Part shown: positions 33,479-44,741 of the stretch, in pieces
Layout: each line of letters opens with the position of its first letter
Position numbering within the stretch: the first letter of the stretch is position 1
NCBI GenBank assembly: GCA_009763385.1
Contig: CM019827.1
Span: 95,888,177-95,952,176 of the forward strand
Length of the DNA: 64,000 bases
Source of the DNA: Coix lacryma-jobi var. lacryma-jobi
Taxonomy: Eukaryota; Streptophyta; Magnoliopsida; Poales; Poaceae
Direction of reading: 5' to 3'
The notes under the pieces: model-generated
What the model saw: only the letters and a program-made list of their open reading frames with translations
The model's database searches: none
Told to the model about the DNA's origin: nothing
Program-made: the position numbers and the translations under genes

Positions 33479-34435
33479 GAGCGGCAAAGTGACACGGGCA
33501 GAGGTTGGTAATATATATTAATAGTTTGGACTGGAACATTGTTGTGTTGCTATCCCCTCTTTACATTACATATTTATATTTATACAATTACTCTAATATC
33601 CTTACATTTCTAGAATTGTTAACTATGTTGCAATTTTTTTTAGTAAGATAGAAAACACTATTAGAAAGTAAAACAAGCGTCTCCGAAATTCGTCAGGTAT
33701 TTTGGGAACATGTGGATTTTGTGAGCCTCCCAGAAGTCTTAGTGTCTGGCAAAGCAGTGTTGTTACTTCAACCAATTCCCGCTTAGATAAAAACTAAGCA
33801 TCCGCATGGAATCCACATCATCCAAAGTATGTAATGCCTTATGAAACATATCTAGCATGCATTTCACTGGAAAGAAACGGATTGCACCATGATGGTAGCA
33901 AACATGCAATTAAGCTGGAAACTCGAACATTCGACCCATGATGTAGTCATGCATGCATAAAAGCTAAAAAGAAAGACTCGGCATGATCCTACTACATGTC
34001 TACATGCTAGCTAATTATGGTTATGATGTGCTTGTAAGCGCCGGTTTAGTACTGCTTCGCCGCTAGTTTTTCTTTTCGGAATGTCCATCCAACAAGGCAA
34101 CAAGGCGTGTATGGAAAAGATAATGTTATATTTGCGTGTTGCCCAGCGATTGAATGATATAGTGCTTGGGGCACATGTTGCCCAAATCTTGGACCTTTGA
34201 GCTGTTGAGGTCATAGGCCTCTACTCAAAGAGCTATTGAGGAATACATTCTCCTTGAACGGATGAAATCCAAGTAAGTAACATATGATGAGTTCAGATTG
34301 ATCCACATGTTGTTCTTCTTGGGCGTCTTGGTGTCACGTGTCACAAAGCATGACGGTTAATATGCTCAAAGTAGGGGTGGATCTAGAAAAAATGTTAGGG
34401 GCTTCTTCAACCTTTAAACAACTCAAGCTCTCCTC
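33479..34435. other. Unassigned intergenic sequence
   Basis: No recognisable gene. Minus-strand frames around 34011-34260 give short peptide-like blocks but with stops and no match I know. The last 60 bp (GGGGTGGATCTAGAAAAAAT) resemble the 5' part of a hAT-like element interrupted by the LTR at 34436. Confidence 0.4.
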
Positions 34436-35385
34436 TGTTAAAAGAATATACAATTTTCAGATTAAAACCAGAATATAAATCATGATAAATTTTTGATCTA
34501 AATATCTCAGATTGTATTGTTTACTAGCATAACAAAACAGACATAACATGATCTCAAACATGACAAACGGTGTAAGCATAGCTCGTACACCAGATAGATT
34601 AAAAAGCAAGAACAAAGACATAAGATCTGATATAAGCATAGACATTAGATCATGAACGGCGTACCTTTCTGTTGTTGGAGAAGACAGTGGTGGAGTCGGT
34701 GCTGGCTGATCCTCGATGAGCTGTGGAGGGAGAGCTCGGAGCAGTTGACGACGAATACGTCTGGACGTAGCGCCGCCTGACTTGGATGGTAGACGACCCG
34801 TTGTTGAAGACGAGAGCAGTCGTGCGACGAGCGCTTCCCAAAAACCTTATTCGCCTTCTCCGGGTGCAGGATCGCAAAGACGAGGGTTCCGGAGACCTGC
34901 TCGCCCAGTCGCTGGTGCACGCAAGCGAACGGTCTGGAGAAGACTAGACGACAACGCAAAAGCGAGATTGGCGTGGCCGATAGATTGCTTATATAGTCCT
35001 GTTCAACCGACCTCGTGTCGCGATCACGATCTAAATCAGTTTAGGACTCTGCAACTTGAAGGCCAAGAAACAAAAAACTAAAACTGCAAAAGGAGATAGC
35101 GCTGCCGCAAGGAGCCAGATTTCGGCGAACCATTCAGGTGCCGCACACCTGCACTAGTCGCCAAGCTACGCCCCGCCCGGCGAGGCAAGCGAGCGAGCGC
35201 GGGTGGGCTTCTCTTTCTCCTCCTCACATTAGACTTGAAGAAGTGGAGAGGACTTCTATATTTAAGCAAGTCCTCCTTCTCTTCCACTAGCAAGGTGGGA
35301 CTAAAGAGTTCCATTTTCCCTCTTTGCACACATGAATGAGCTTTAAGATTTATTTAGGAATTTCATAATTTATTATTGGACCACA
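34436..35385 (-). mobile_element. Probable solo Copia LTR, minus strand
   Basis: Bounded TGTTAAAAG (plus, 34436) and GGACCACA (35385), i.e. TG...CA. The minus-strand 3' part (CATGATTTATATTCTGG, then TTTTAACA) resembles the end of common grass Copia LTRs, and TTTAGTCCCACCTTG plus TTAAATATAG give a promoter-like start. A second TATA (CTATATAAGC) is near 34988. No target duplication, PBS or coding region found. The 104-codon frame at 34645-34959 lies in this LTR. Confidence 0.45.
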
Positions 35386-35769
35386 GTGGGTATCTATAGA
35401 AAAAATTTCTAGAGGTATTTAGAAGAGGCTCCATGGATCCAACGATCTTAGAGGAAGCTAGGGCTGCACCTGTCCCTCCGTTGGATCTCCTCCTGCCTCA
35501 AAGTTCCAGTCTCCATCAGCTATATCTTGATAAAAGTCCGGGCTTACCAGCACGGTGCGCAAGGTTGTTTTGATGCTTTAGCACTCACTCCATCTGGCCA
35601 GAAGATTCTTGAATGATCCACACCCGAAGTCGGAACCCAAGATCAAATATTGCACAATAGTCACTAGTTCGACCCCGTTCTCTGACTTCCCCAGGTAAGC
35701 TTCGCGAGGTGGTCACTTGTCACTGGTGGTTTAATAACTCGGTACTTATTGTCTGTCACTGATATTTTG
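35386..35769. other. Unassigned sequence
   Basis: Mixed-composition DNA without a defensible reading frame or repeat ends. Confidence 0.4.
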
Positions 35770-35771
35770 TA

Positions 35772-36000
35772 CTCTCTCTTTTTTTAACTGTCGTTTTTAG
35801 TTTCCGTACCACAAGTTTAACTTAATTTATAATAAATATATGTAATATTTGTATCTCCAAATAATTTTATTAAAAAACTAGATTTAAAGATCTTTTTAAT
35901 GATACTAGTTATGTATGATAAATATTAATATTTTAATATATATTTAGTCAAAGATGTTTCTCGAGAAGTGAAAACGACAGTTATTTAGAGACGGAGGGAG
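35772..36000. mobile_element. Stowaway MITE
   Basis: TA-flanked; starts CTCTCTCTTTTTTTAACTGT and ends GAGACGGAGGGAG. The termini are inverted repeats centred on ACTGTCGTTTT / AAAACGACAGT. About 229 bp, no coding. Confidence 0.85.
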
Positions 36001-36033
36001 TAGAAGAAATCATATCATTCTGGCAATGTATGT

Positions 36034-36345
36034 AAGACCAGTCTCAGTGGGGTTTCATGGAAAGTTTCATGCACATTAAATAAGATGTCACATCAGCTTT
36101 TTGCATAAAACTAGCAGGAGAGAGAAGAGAAATGTTTCATCCCCACGAAACCTTTGAGCGTTGTTTCCAAAACAATAAAATATTAGTGAAACCCTCATTG
36201 ACATATAACACGCGCGGCTCGAGAGTGAAAAAGAAGAGAGAAAAGAGGATCATGGGACCACGAAACATATAAAACTGTGCATTGAAACTGTACATTGAGG
36301 GAGAGAACTATTTTATCTGTGATTTCATTTATCTTGAAAACCAGG
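36034..36345. mobile_element. Tourist-type MITE remnant
   Basis: Starts ACCAGTCTCAGTGGGGTTTC after TAAG, followed by GTTTCATGCACATTAAATAAG and TGTCACATCAGC, blocks of a well-known grass Tourist family. Copies of GAAACTGT...CATTGA at 36285 and 36350 suggest a rearranged right end. Confidence 0.5.
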
Positions 36346-36972
36346 AGATGAAACTGTGCATTGACACTAACCTAATAAAATGTCTCACATCAATGTACAC
36401 TGTAGTGCTGCATGCTAGCGTGTTCTTGCTGTATGAACGTGGTAGTTCCTGCAGGATCTCCTTCCCGGACAAATGATCTCTCCTCCCAGCACCCTGTTCT
36501 TGATGAGAAGACATGTGTCTCACTCTCACTCTCTCACAACAATGGTGGCCAATTTCGACAAGGCCGTGCCGAGCCTAGTAAAAACTTGCTCATGCCAATA
36601 CTGGAACTAGCCTGAGCCGTTTTGGCAATTATGAGGCCAATTCTTCATCAACCTTTTGAAACTTATTCGATCTCATGGTAAACTTGTTTGAGCCATGTGA
36701 AATAAGCTTTGTACTAGGAATGGGGTAAGACCACCCCAACTATTTATTTACGATAGAGTCACCACTCAAAGATCCATCTATACAATCATCAAAAAGCCAA
36801 GCTACCTTTACTTGTTATCCCTAAAACCAAACCTTTTCACCCCGAACTAAGCAGCACCTCTCTCGTCGATATTTTAGGTGGCCTTGCCAATCCTAGGGAC
36901 TCCCACTACGCATCTATTGGTATTTCTTACATTCACAGATGGTGTCGGAAGATTTAACTCCGATAATACATA
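36346..36972. other. Unassigned sequence
   Basis: No recognisable gene or element ends. Short open frames only. Confidence 0.4.
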
Positions 36973-37234
36973 CTCCCTCCGTTCCAAATTATAAGACATT
37001 CCAAGAATTTTGGAGAGTCAAAAAGCATCTCAAAATTTGGCCAAAATTATAGAGAAAAATATAAAGATTTATAACATCAAACCAGTATATCATGAAAATA
37101 TAACTAATGAAGAATCTAATGCTACTTAGTTGGTCTTATAAATATTATTACCTTATTATATTGATTTGGTTAAACTTATATAAGTTTGACTCTTTAAGAT
37201 TCTTGGAATGACTTATAATTTGGGACAGAGGGAG
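36973..37234. mobile_element. Stowaway MITE
   Basis: TA-flanked (36971-36972, 37235-37236), ends CTCCCTCCGTTCCAAATTAT and complement, about 262 bp. Same subfamily as the copy at 43941. Confidence 0.9.
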
Positions 37235-37236
37235 TA

Positions 37237-37529
37237 TCAATAATGTATCGTGTAAAATGAATCAGATGATTACACACGAGACAAGATTTATACCGGTTCA
37301 TACACGCGAGGTGCCCTTTTGATTTTCTTGGGGGTGATGATGCTTTTCTTGTATTCGTATGCTCGGTTACAGGGGGTTGTTGCTCCTACCTATGTAGTAG
37401 ATGGGATGAAAGAGAATGAGATTGGTCCTGATCGTGATGCCCCTTGTATAGGCCAAAGGAGTAGGGTTAAAATGAGGATGATCAACTTAAAGATTGGATT
37501 TTTAGTTTATTATATGGAAAGCGTATAGG
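37237..37529. other. Older repeat-like flank left of LTR D
   Basis: Contains GATTTATACCGGTTCA and CGAGGTGCC, words often seen in old Gypsy LTRs, but the family is not certain. It continues beyond LTR D at 39868. Confidence 0.35.
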
Positions 37530-37799
37530 TTGGTTGAAGGACTGAATTGACGACCAGAGGGGGGTGAATGAGAGCCTCAAATTTTCTCCTCAAGAAATAG
37601 ATGGTCCTTGTCCCAGACAATCACCCCAAAAGCAAAAGCTTGAGCGACCGGCAAGTTCACGACCTAACGAGTAGGTGGATACCCTAGGAGATGTCCTAGT
37701 GGTACAGCGGAACTACCGGAGAACCTCGAAAACCAAGTGCCAAAGCAACGGGAGAAAACTCAACCTTCAGCAGGTTGGCGGACTATCCGCGGGTTGTCC

Positions 37800-38165
37800 G
37801 CGGAAGCTTCTCGAGGGGTGCCTCATTCGCTCGATAAAACTCCATAATCGAGGGGTGCCCGAGGAGAGCTCGAGGGGTGCCTCGTTCGCTCGGGAGAACT
37901 CCGTAATCGAGGAGGCCGAGGAGAGCTCGAGGGATGCCTCATTCGTTCGGATAATCTCCGTAATCGAGGGGCCCGAGGAGAGCTCGATGGATGCCTCGTT
38001 CGCTCGGATAATCTCCGTAATCGAGGGGCCCGAGGAGAGCTCGAGGGGTTCCTCTCGAGGGGTGCCTGAAAAGTGTTCGAGGGGTGCCTCTCGTGGGGTG
38101 TCTGAAAAGGCGCTCGAGGGGTGTCTGAAAAAGCGCTCGAGGGGTTCCTCTCGAGGATCGGTTCT
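37800..38165. repeat. Tandem CTCGAGGGG-type array in LTR D
   Basis: About four units of 58-63 bp (CTCGAGGGGTGCCTC...TTCGCTCGG...AACTCCGTAATCGAGG) followed by shorter units of about 30 bp (CTCGAGGGGTGYCTGAAAAG). CTCGAG is a palindrome and many units hold CCTCTCGAGGGG. In LTR orientation it lies downstream of the TATA box, in the presumed transcribed leader. Confidence 0.8.
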
Positions 38166-39090
38166 GTCTCGAGAAGGAACTCCTCGAGGGTGACACAGAC
38201 TGTTCTTCCGCCGATTCAACTCGATCGGGTGCCTCGAAATCGTGTTGTTCTTCCGCTGATTCAACTCGAACTCCCTCAAATCAAAATCTCTAAGGCTCAA
38301 ACTTCGTGTGAGGGGTCACAAGGATGTTAGTGAGATACTCCTAAGAGATCATGGCTCGAACCTAACTCCAAATCGGTGAATCGAAGAATTGCGGGGCAAA
38401 GGAGCAAGAACGAGATCCAAAACGAAATCTGCCCGATCTACTAGCTCGTGAGGAATTAGAGAAAACCCTTTGGTAGAAAGATGTCTCTCACGATGCTCTA
38501 AGAGATGGTTCAAACGGATTTGAAAATCTTCCTTCGAAACAAGAAATCTCGTGAAGAGCAAAAGAGGGGAAAATGAGAAAAGTGAAGAACACAATCACAA
38601 GATCAAGAGGAGCTCGAATTCGATCCTTGGATTCAGCAAGATGAAGGATTGTATTAGCTCGTAGTGTCGGGTTACAAGCCACTCCTAGCAACACAAAGCT
38701 TGGATGACAAAAAGCTCAAGAACAAGAGCCAATCTCTCCTCTAACCCTAGCCTCCTCTCATATGAACAAAATGAGAGTGACAACACCTCCAAGAATGGTT
38801 GTCCCAAACAGCCCCTTCACATATATATATAGGCGCACGTCCAAAGACAAAAATGCCCTTACATGAAGCACTCAACCCAAATACCCCCTTGGGGTAAAAC
38901 CGTCCAACTCGGTCAGGTTTTCATCCGACGGCCACGCGCCTTCTCATCCTTCGCTTCGCCTCGACGCAAGCTCTAGGATGCCGCCACGTGCCATCACGTC
39001 GACCGCCGTGCCTTCTCACCGATAGCTTCGCCGCGACGCAAGCCTCTCGATGCCGCCACGCGTCGACCCGTTTCGCATTGGAACCTCCGC

Positions 39091-39221
39091 CCGGTTTTGA
39101 GGCCCAAACCGGTAAACCCGCCAGCCCAGGTTTTGAGGCCCAAACCTGGAAACCGTCCACCCCGAGTTTTGAGGCCCAAACTCGGAAACCATAGCGGGTA
39201 GCTTTTTAAGGCTCAACTACC
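39091..39221. repeat. Array of four dyads with complementary variable arms (LTR D)
   Basis: Dyads at 39091-39112, 39126-39149, 39162-39185 and 39197-39221, about 35 bp apart. The centre is TTTGAGGCCCAAA or a variant. The arms are CCGG/CCGG, CCAGG/CCTGG, CCGAG/CTCGG and GGTAG/CTACC. Each copy has its own arm sequence, yet both arms match. The same array type is in LTR G. Confidence 0.85.
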
Positions 39222-39867
39222 GAACCCGCGCCGTAGACGGAGTGTGGTTCTCACACCCCGACCACCGGCACCGATGCCGATGCATGTCCAGCCTCCACGC
39301 CGGGCATAACGTCTTTGCCTTCCTCCTTGACTTGGCTGACGACACTTGCGCCGCACGCAAGCCCGTGTCCGACCTCCCGCCAAGTGCCACGACGCCATTG
39401 TCTTCCTCCCGACTCGGCCGATACCATCGCACATCCCTATGTGCTCTTGCTCGTCGAAGCCAAGTGTCAGCTACCACAGTTGGTCCTCCGGCCCTCTGGT
39501 CCGTCGGTCCAAGCCTTACGTCCACCCTTCACCACTCTAGGTCCATCGGTATGGCACGTCCGCCGCACAGCACGTCCATCCTTCACCGCTCCCGGTCCGT
39601 CGGCACGACACGTCTCTACTTGACCTTCACCTCGCCATCGACCACTGTCTCCGAGCTCCACACTTGTACATCAACACAGCCAAGAGACACATGTTGCACA
39701 CGCACACCAACCCGGTAACACACCACAACTCAATGCCACCGGTTAGTCATAAATATTAAGCGCATATGAAATAATGACTCAACCGGGAAAAGCCTCAAAC
39801 CTTCCTCACAAGTGTCAATCATTCATCATACACACATGGTCTCAATCGCCCATGTGTTCTCATTGGT

Positions 39868-40238
39868 CCTATGTTATCGTCTAGATGCGGTAGCCTTGAA
39901 TATTCTTGATTCACCTTGATCTTCAAGTCAGTGAGCCTGTCCGACCCTCGTGGGCCATCCTCGCGATGGTTGCTCGCCTGACATTGACCATAACTGGAAT
40001 ATGCGAGCAATGCAGGTATCCCTAGCCCATATATCTAACAATAGCCCCGTAGGACTTAATGACAAGTAATTCAGATAGCTTTAGCCCTTAGAGTATCATC
40101 CTACCCATGTGTCTTGATGCTTGTGAATCTTGGCGGACCCTCGGGTTCCGAGGTCTTTGAAGAGTAGTTATTGAGGCCCTCGAGTATTGAGGTCCCCTTG
40201 CTCTTCGCTTGGGTGCAAAGGCCATCTTTCGGGTGGTG
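39868..40238. other. Older repeat-like sequence between LTRs D and E
   Basis: No reading frame. Contains CAATAGCCCCGTAGGAC and TTGAGGCCCTCGAG-like words reminiscent of old Gypsy LTRs. Identity not established. Confidence 0.35.
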
Positions 40239-40243
40239 GCACT

Positions 40244-42206
40244 TGAAAGGTCCAAAATGGCTAGAGGGGGGTGAATAGCCTAATATAAATTCTACAACAC
40301 TACTAAACAATTTTGTTAGTAGACTAAATGGTGAAGCACAAGTTGCGCTAGCTTTAAGTCAAATGCAAGCCACCTATTCATAATTCTAGATAATTATGAT
40401 CTCTATATTCACACAAAGGCTAGGTTGCTAGATTACAAATATGTGAGCAATGATGAACAAATGAATATGCTACTCTACACAATAAGCAGAGTGTCTAGCA
40501 ACAAATAGATACAACTACTGCTAGCAATAAGGAGGCAATGTAAATACAAGAGATAGAGAGATGTATACCGAGCCGGGCAAGAGATCAATAGATTAATATC
40601 AATGAATACCAAGGAGAAAAGATAACACAATAATGTTTCCTCCGAGGTTCACTTGCTACTCGGCAAGCCACATCCCCGTTGTAGTGATTCACCCACTTAG
40701 AGGTTCACGAGCTAATTGGCATCACACACCAAACCCTCAATAGGATGTCGCACAACCACACCACAAGATGGGGATCCACAAGCTACGAGCAATCCACTAA
40801 AGTTACCTTTTGCGATCTCCCACGGGAAAGGCACAAGAAACCCCTCACAAATCACAGATCAGAGCCGGAAACAATCACCACCTTCCACTCAATGATCCTT
40901 ACTGCTCCAAGCCATCTAGGTGTCGGCAAACACCAAGAGTAATAAGAGAAATCTGCAGCGAAACACAATCACCAAGTGCCTCTAGATGAACACACTCATG
41001 CAATGGACTTGGCTCTCGGCTCTCCCAATCTCTCTCAATATGATGAACAATCAATCAAATGGAGTGAGAGATGAATGGCTAAGCTCACAATGATGTTTAG
41101 GCAATCCAAATGTCCAAGAGGGTAAGCCCAAGCTAGCCAACAACTATATATAGAGCCCCCTCACATGAGAGAGCCGATGCCCCCCAACACACATTTTCCG
41201 CGAGGGCATCGGACGCGCCGATGAGGCGCATCGAACGCACGCCCAACGTCCGATGCCCAGATAGCTGCCATGCGTCCCATCTGATTTAACCACAGCCGCC
41301 AGATCTCAATGACTAGATTCCACTGCTCAACATTAATGTTGCATCGTACGCTACATCGGATGCACTGTCAGCGTCCGATGACTTGTCAGAAAGAACAACG
41401 TCTAGTCGCGCACACATCAGACGCACCGCACGAGTCACATCAGACGCTACAGGGCCAGTGTCCGATGGGTGTCTAGAAAGCATCTAGAGAGCTCCTGGAC
41501 ACATCGAACGCGTCCGATGATGCCACATCGGATGTTCCCCAGCGTTCAATGCTCCCCTGAGAACAACCCTAGGACATGTCATAGGCACCGTACGCTGGAA
41601 CAATGTTTTCCCAGTGTCCGCCACAATGTCTGATGCCATTCTAACAGCACTGCTTCGGCTAGGGTTTGCCATCGAATGCTACCCCAACGTCCGATGCTCA
41701 TTAGACTAGCATTTGATGCCTCTCAGAGAGCACAGAATCAATCTACACTTCATCCCCTGTGCAAATGTGTTAACTCCACCAAGTTTCCACTACTTGTGTA
41801 CGTGAGTTAGCATTTATCAAGCACTTTTCCAAGGGATGTTAGCACATACTAGATTCTAAATGCACATGCAAAGTGTAGATCATCTAGTGGCACTTTGATA
41901 ACCGCATTTCACACACGAGTTCCACTCCTCTTAATAGTACGGCTATGAATCCTAAATGTGATCACACTCTCTATACTGTCTTGATCACCAAAACAAAATG
42001 GTCCTATGCATATACCTTTTCCTCTAGCCCATTTTGTTTCTCTTTCTTCTTTTCCAAGCTTTGGAGCCTTTGATCACCATCATGTGGACATCACCATCCA
42101 TCTAACTCCATCACTTGGTGTTGTACTAACCTATCTCATACACACTTAAGCATATGGTTAGTCCAATAGGTTTCATCAATTAGCCAAAACCAAAATAGGG
42201 CTTTCA
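40244..42206 (-). mobile_element. Solo LTR E, Sirevirus-like, minus strand
   Basis: Starts TGAAAGGTCC and ends GGGCTTTCA on the plus strand. Flanks GCACT (40239-40243) and ACACT (42207-42211) agree at 4 of 5 positions, so a mutated target duplication is likely. U5-type motif CTAGAGGGGGGTGAATAGCC near 40262. A minus-strand TATA (CTATATATAGTTG, about 41143-41153) has a cluster of CATCGGACGC/GCGTCCGATG motifs upstream (41200-41720). Confidence 0.75.
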
Positions 42207-42211
42207 ACACT

Positions 42212-42345
42212 GCAGTCATAGCAATGATTCTCGAAGTATTCATTTGTCTAAGCTGATTTTGATTGACATGCGTTATTGAGTCCTATATGAAGAGTGGATT
42301 GGAAGGATAGGGGTGACCCCATTCCACCCTAAGCCCCTATTGCGA
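42212..42345. other. Older flank between LTR E and element F
   Basis: Short noncoding piece of the same older DNA, ending in the CATTG target duplication of element F. Confidence 0.4.
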
Positions 42346-42350
42346 CATTG

Positions 42351-43882
42351 TGAAAGGACTGTGACGCCTAAGAGGGGGGTGAATTAGGAAACTTAAAACT
42401 TTTACTCTAAACTATGGCCTCTAAATTCCACCTAGTCAAAACCTATGCAAAAAAGTAAACTAACCAATGTGCAACTAAGGTTTTGCTAGGTGTGTTGCTA
42501 TCTGTACCGCAAAAGAGTTTTGCATCCTATGATCCAAAACCCATCAACTAGCCTATCAACTAAGCTAGGAAAGGTAAAGCACACAACAAAGGTAGCAAGT
42601 AAATGCGGAAGCTAAAGAGAGAGGTAGAGATGCAAACTCCCGTCGACGACTCCGGTATTTTTACCGAGGTATCGAGAAGCGCGCAAGCTTCCCCCTAGTC
42701 CTCGTTGGAGCCCCTCGCAAGGAATCCCTCGCAAGGGCCAAGCTCCCGGTCGGGTAACTCCGTGGATAGCTCCGGTCCTTCCCCATGCGCAAGTGGGTCT
42801 CCGGTTAAGCCACTCGTGGCAAAGCCTCTCCCGGATGCTCCCCGCCGTCTTCACTATCAAGTTTCCACGGGCCTTGTTCCCTTTGGTACACGGTGGCGGC
42901 CACACCACAAATGCAGTTGGTGTTGTCTCGCAAGACTACAAGCCCCTTCGAGTACAACAACGGTGCGCGCAAGCACCAGTAGATAAGAGGTGTTCAAACC
43001 TCACTAAACACTAGGCTTAACACCTAGAGCAAGCGCAAAAGCGGTGGTCTAACTAGCCTAAGCACTTCGCAAAGCACCTACACTAATCACCTAGTATATC
43101 ACTTGAGCACTTTGGTGGCTAGAGCAACTAAATATGTGTCTAAGCACTTGATATACTTCCTTGAGCTCCAACCCACTTGTTTTGGCCGGCCGTGGGGGTA
43201 TATATAGAGCCCCAAGCAAATAGAGCCGTTGGAGAATGTCTTAGACTTCACAGCGTAGCATCAGGCGCTGAAGTCGTGACCATCGGACGCGCGTCTGATG
43301 CTCCTTTAACGGCTAGATGCCAGCCTGGCACTATGTCACAATGGCTACTCAGCGTCCGATGGTCGATCACCTGATGCGTCCGATGCTCACAGAGCCTCTC
43401 TGGAACCTCTCTACATAGCCATCAGATGCAGTGACTGTAGCGTCCGATGTACACCGTCAGCGTCCGATGTAACGTTGTGCACGATGCACAGTGTTACAGT
43501 TGCGTCCGATGTAACCACATCGGTGCGTCTGATGCTTCTGTTGGCGCTGAATCAAGCTAGGGTTTGCCATCGGTGCGTCCGACGCCTGCGTAGCCAGCGT
43601 CCGATGTACCTCCTTGCTTCATTTCTTCATGATTTCTTGCGCCGTCTTGGTTCCATTCGTGTGCCTTGGACTTTGCTTGTTCTTGACAATCTTTTACTGA
43701 GCTTCAAATGTCTTGCTTGAGGTGTTGATCATCGGATCACCATGTCGCCTTAGTCCAAGTCACGTTTACACACTATTGGACTACAAAACAAATTCTTGCA
43801 AACATATTAGTCCAATTTGGTTATGTTGTTCATCAAACACCAAAATCCAAAGTTAAATGGGCCGAGGTCCATTTTCCTTACA
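42351..43882 (-). repeat. 3' LTR of element F
   Basis: Plus-strand ends TGAAAGGACTGTGACGCC and CCATTTTCCTTACA. Minus-strand TATA (CTATATATACCCC, 43196-43208) with GCGTCCGATG / CATCGGACGC motifs at 43255-43610 upstream. The U5 motif AAGAGGGGGGTGAATTAGG is near 42370. Confidence 0.9.
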
Positions 43883-43898
43883 ATCTCCCCCTTTTTTG
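43883..43898 (-). other. Polypurine tract of element F
   Basis: Minus-strand AAAAAAGGGGGAGAT directly before the LTR start TGTAAGGAAAATGG. Further PPT-like tracts occur near 44345, 44472 and 44600. Confidence 0.85.
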
Positions 43899-43940
43899 GT
43901 GATTGATGACAACACGACCAAAGCAAGCAAATAATAGATA

Positions 43941-44199
43941 CTCCCTCCATCCCAAATTATAAGACATTCCAAGAATTTTGGAGAGTCAAAGTTTTTCAAC
44001 TTTGACCAAAATTATAGAGAAAAATACAAAGATTTATAGCATCAAGTATGTATATTATGAAAATATAACTAATGAAGAATCTAATTGTGCTTAGTTAGAA
44101 TCATAAATATTATTATCTTATCATATAAATTTGGTCAAAGTTGAAAAACTTTGACTCTCCAAGATTCTTGGAATGCCTTATAATTTGGGATGGAGGGAG
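43941..44199. mobile_element. Stowaway MITE inside element F
   Basis: TA-flanked (43939-43940, 44200-44201), ends CTCCCTCCATCCCAAATTAT and complement, about 259 bp. Closely similar to 36973-37234. It was inserted only about 60 bp from the PPT. Confidence 0.9.
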
Positions 44200-44741
44200 T
44201 ACATAATTGAAAATGCAATCTACTTGCTAGGATGCAATGCAAAGGCAAGGCCACATGATACTAAGAAATACCGAATTGAAGAACACTATTAAAACTTATC
44301 TTGCCCTTGCCATAAAGTCCCTTTGTGGCATTATGGATTTAAGCCTCCCCCTAACTCCATAATCCACTTCCTCCCTTTTTCTGGACCATCCCAAAGTTAC
44401 AACCAAGAAAAATTTGAATTTGTTGGTTTTGGTTGTTTATTTGTTTTGGGCTTGATTTGGTCCCTCAATTTCTCCCCCTTTGGAATCAAACACCAAAAAG
44501 GAAGACATTAGAAGCACAAGGGAGGGTCAAATTTTGTGATCCTTTTTATGTGGAGTGGAATTGATCACAAAACTTGACTCTCATATTATATAAACTAAAC
44601 TCCCCTAAGTGTATGCATACATATGGTGTAAGGCAAAGCATATGCATAACCGGCAAATTAATGCACAAAAGAGTTTAATCTATATAATGCACAAAGAAAG
44701 AATATAAAGATATCAAAAAGAAATCAACATAATGATATCGA

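Larger units (their letters stand above)
37535..39862 (-). mobile_element. Solo LTR D, Sirevirus-like, minus strand
   Basis: Bounded TGAAGGACTG and TGTTCTCA on the plus strand, with perfect target duplication TTGGT at 37530-37534 and 39863-39867. The U5-type motif CCAGAGGGGGGTGAATGAG is 20-36 bp from the end. A minus-strand TATA (CTATATATATATG, about 38819-38832) is present. Upstream of it lies the dyad array at 39091-39221, downstream a tandem array at 37800-38165. Similar in layout to the LTR of element G. Confidence 0.85.

Noticed and set aside
34011..34214. 67-codon minus-strand frame as a gene exon
   Set aside because: No recognised family, no consistent splice structure, and neighbouring frames hold stops.
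37675..38300. 172-177-codon Arg/Ser/Gly-rich frames
   Set aside because: They translate the CTCGAGGGG tandem array on both strands within LTR D; the repeat, not a protein, explains them.
37535..40040. LTR D ending at 40040 (ATCTAACA) with a PPT beyond
   Set aside because: No target duplication there, and the following sequence is not purine-rich enough. The end at 39862 gives a perfect TTGGT duplication.
42612..43014. Short frames of 73-98 codons in the LTRs of element F
   Set aside because: They lie in U5/R of the LTR and are broken differently in the two LTR copies.
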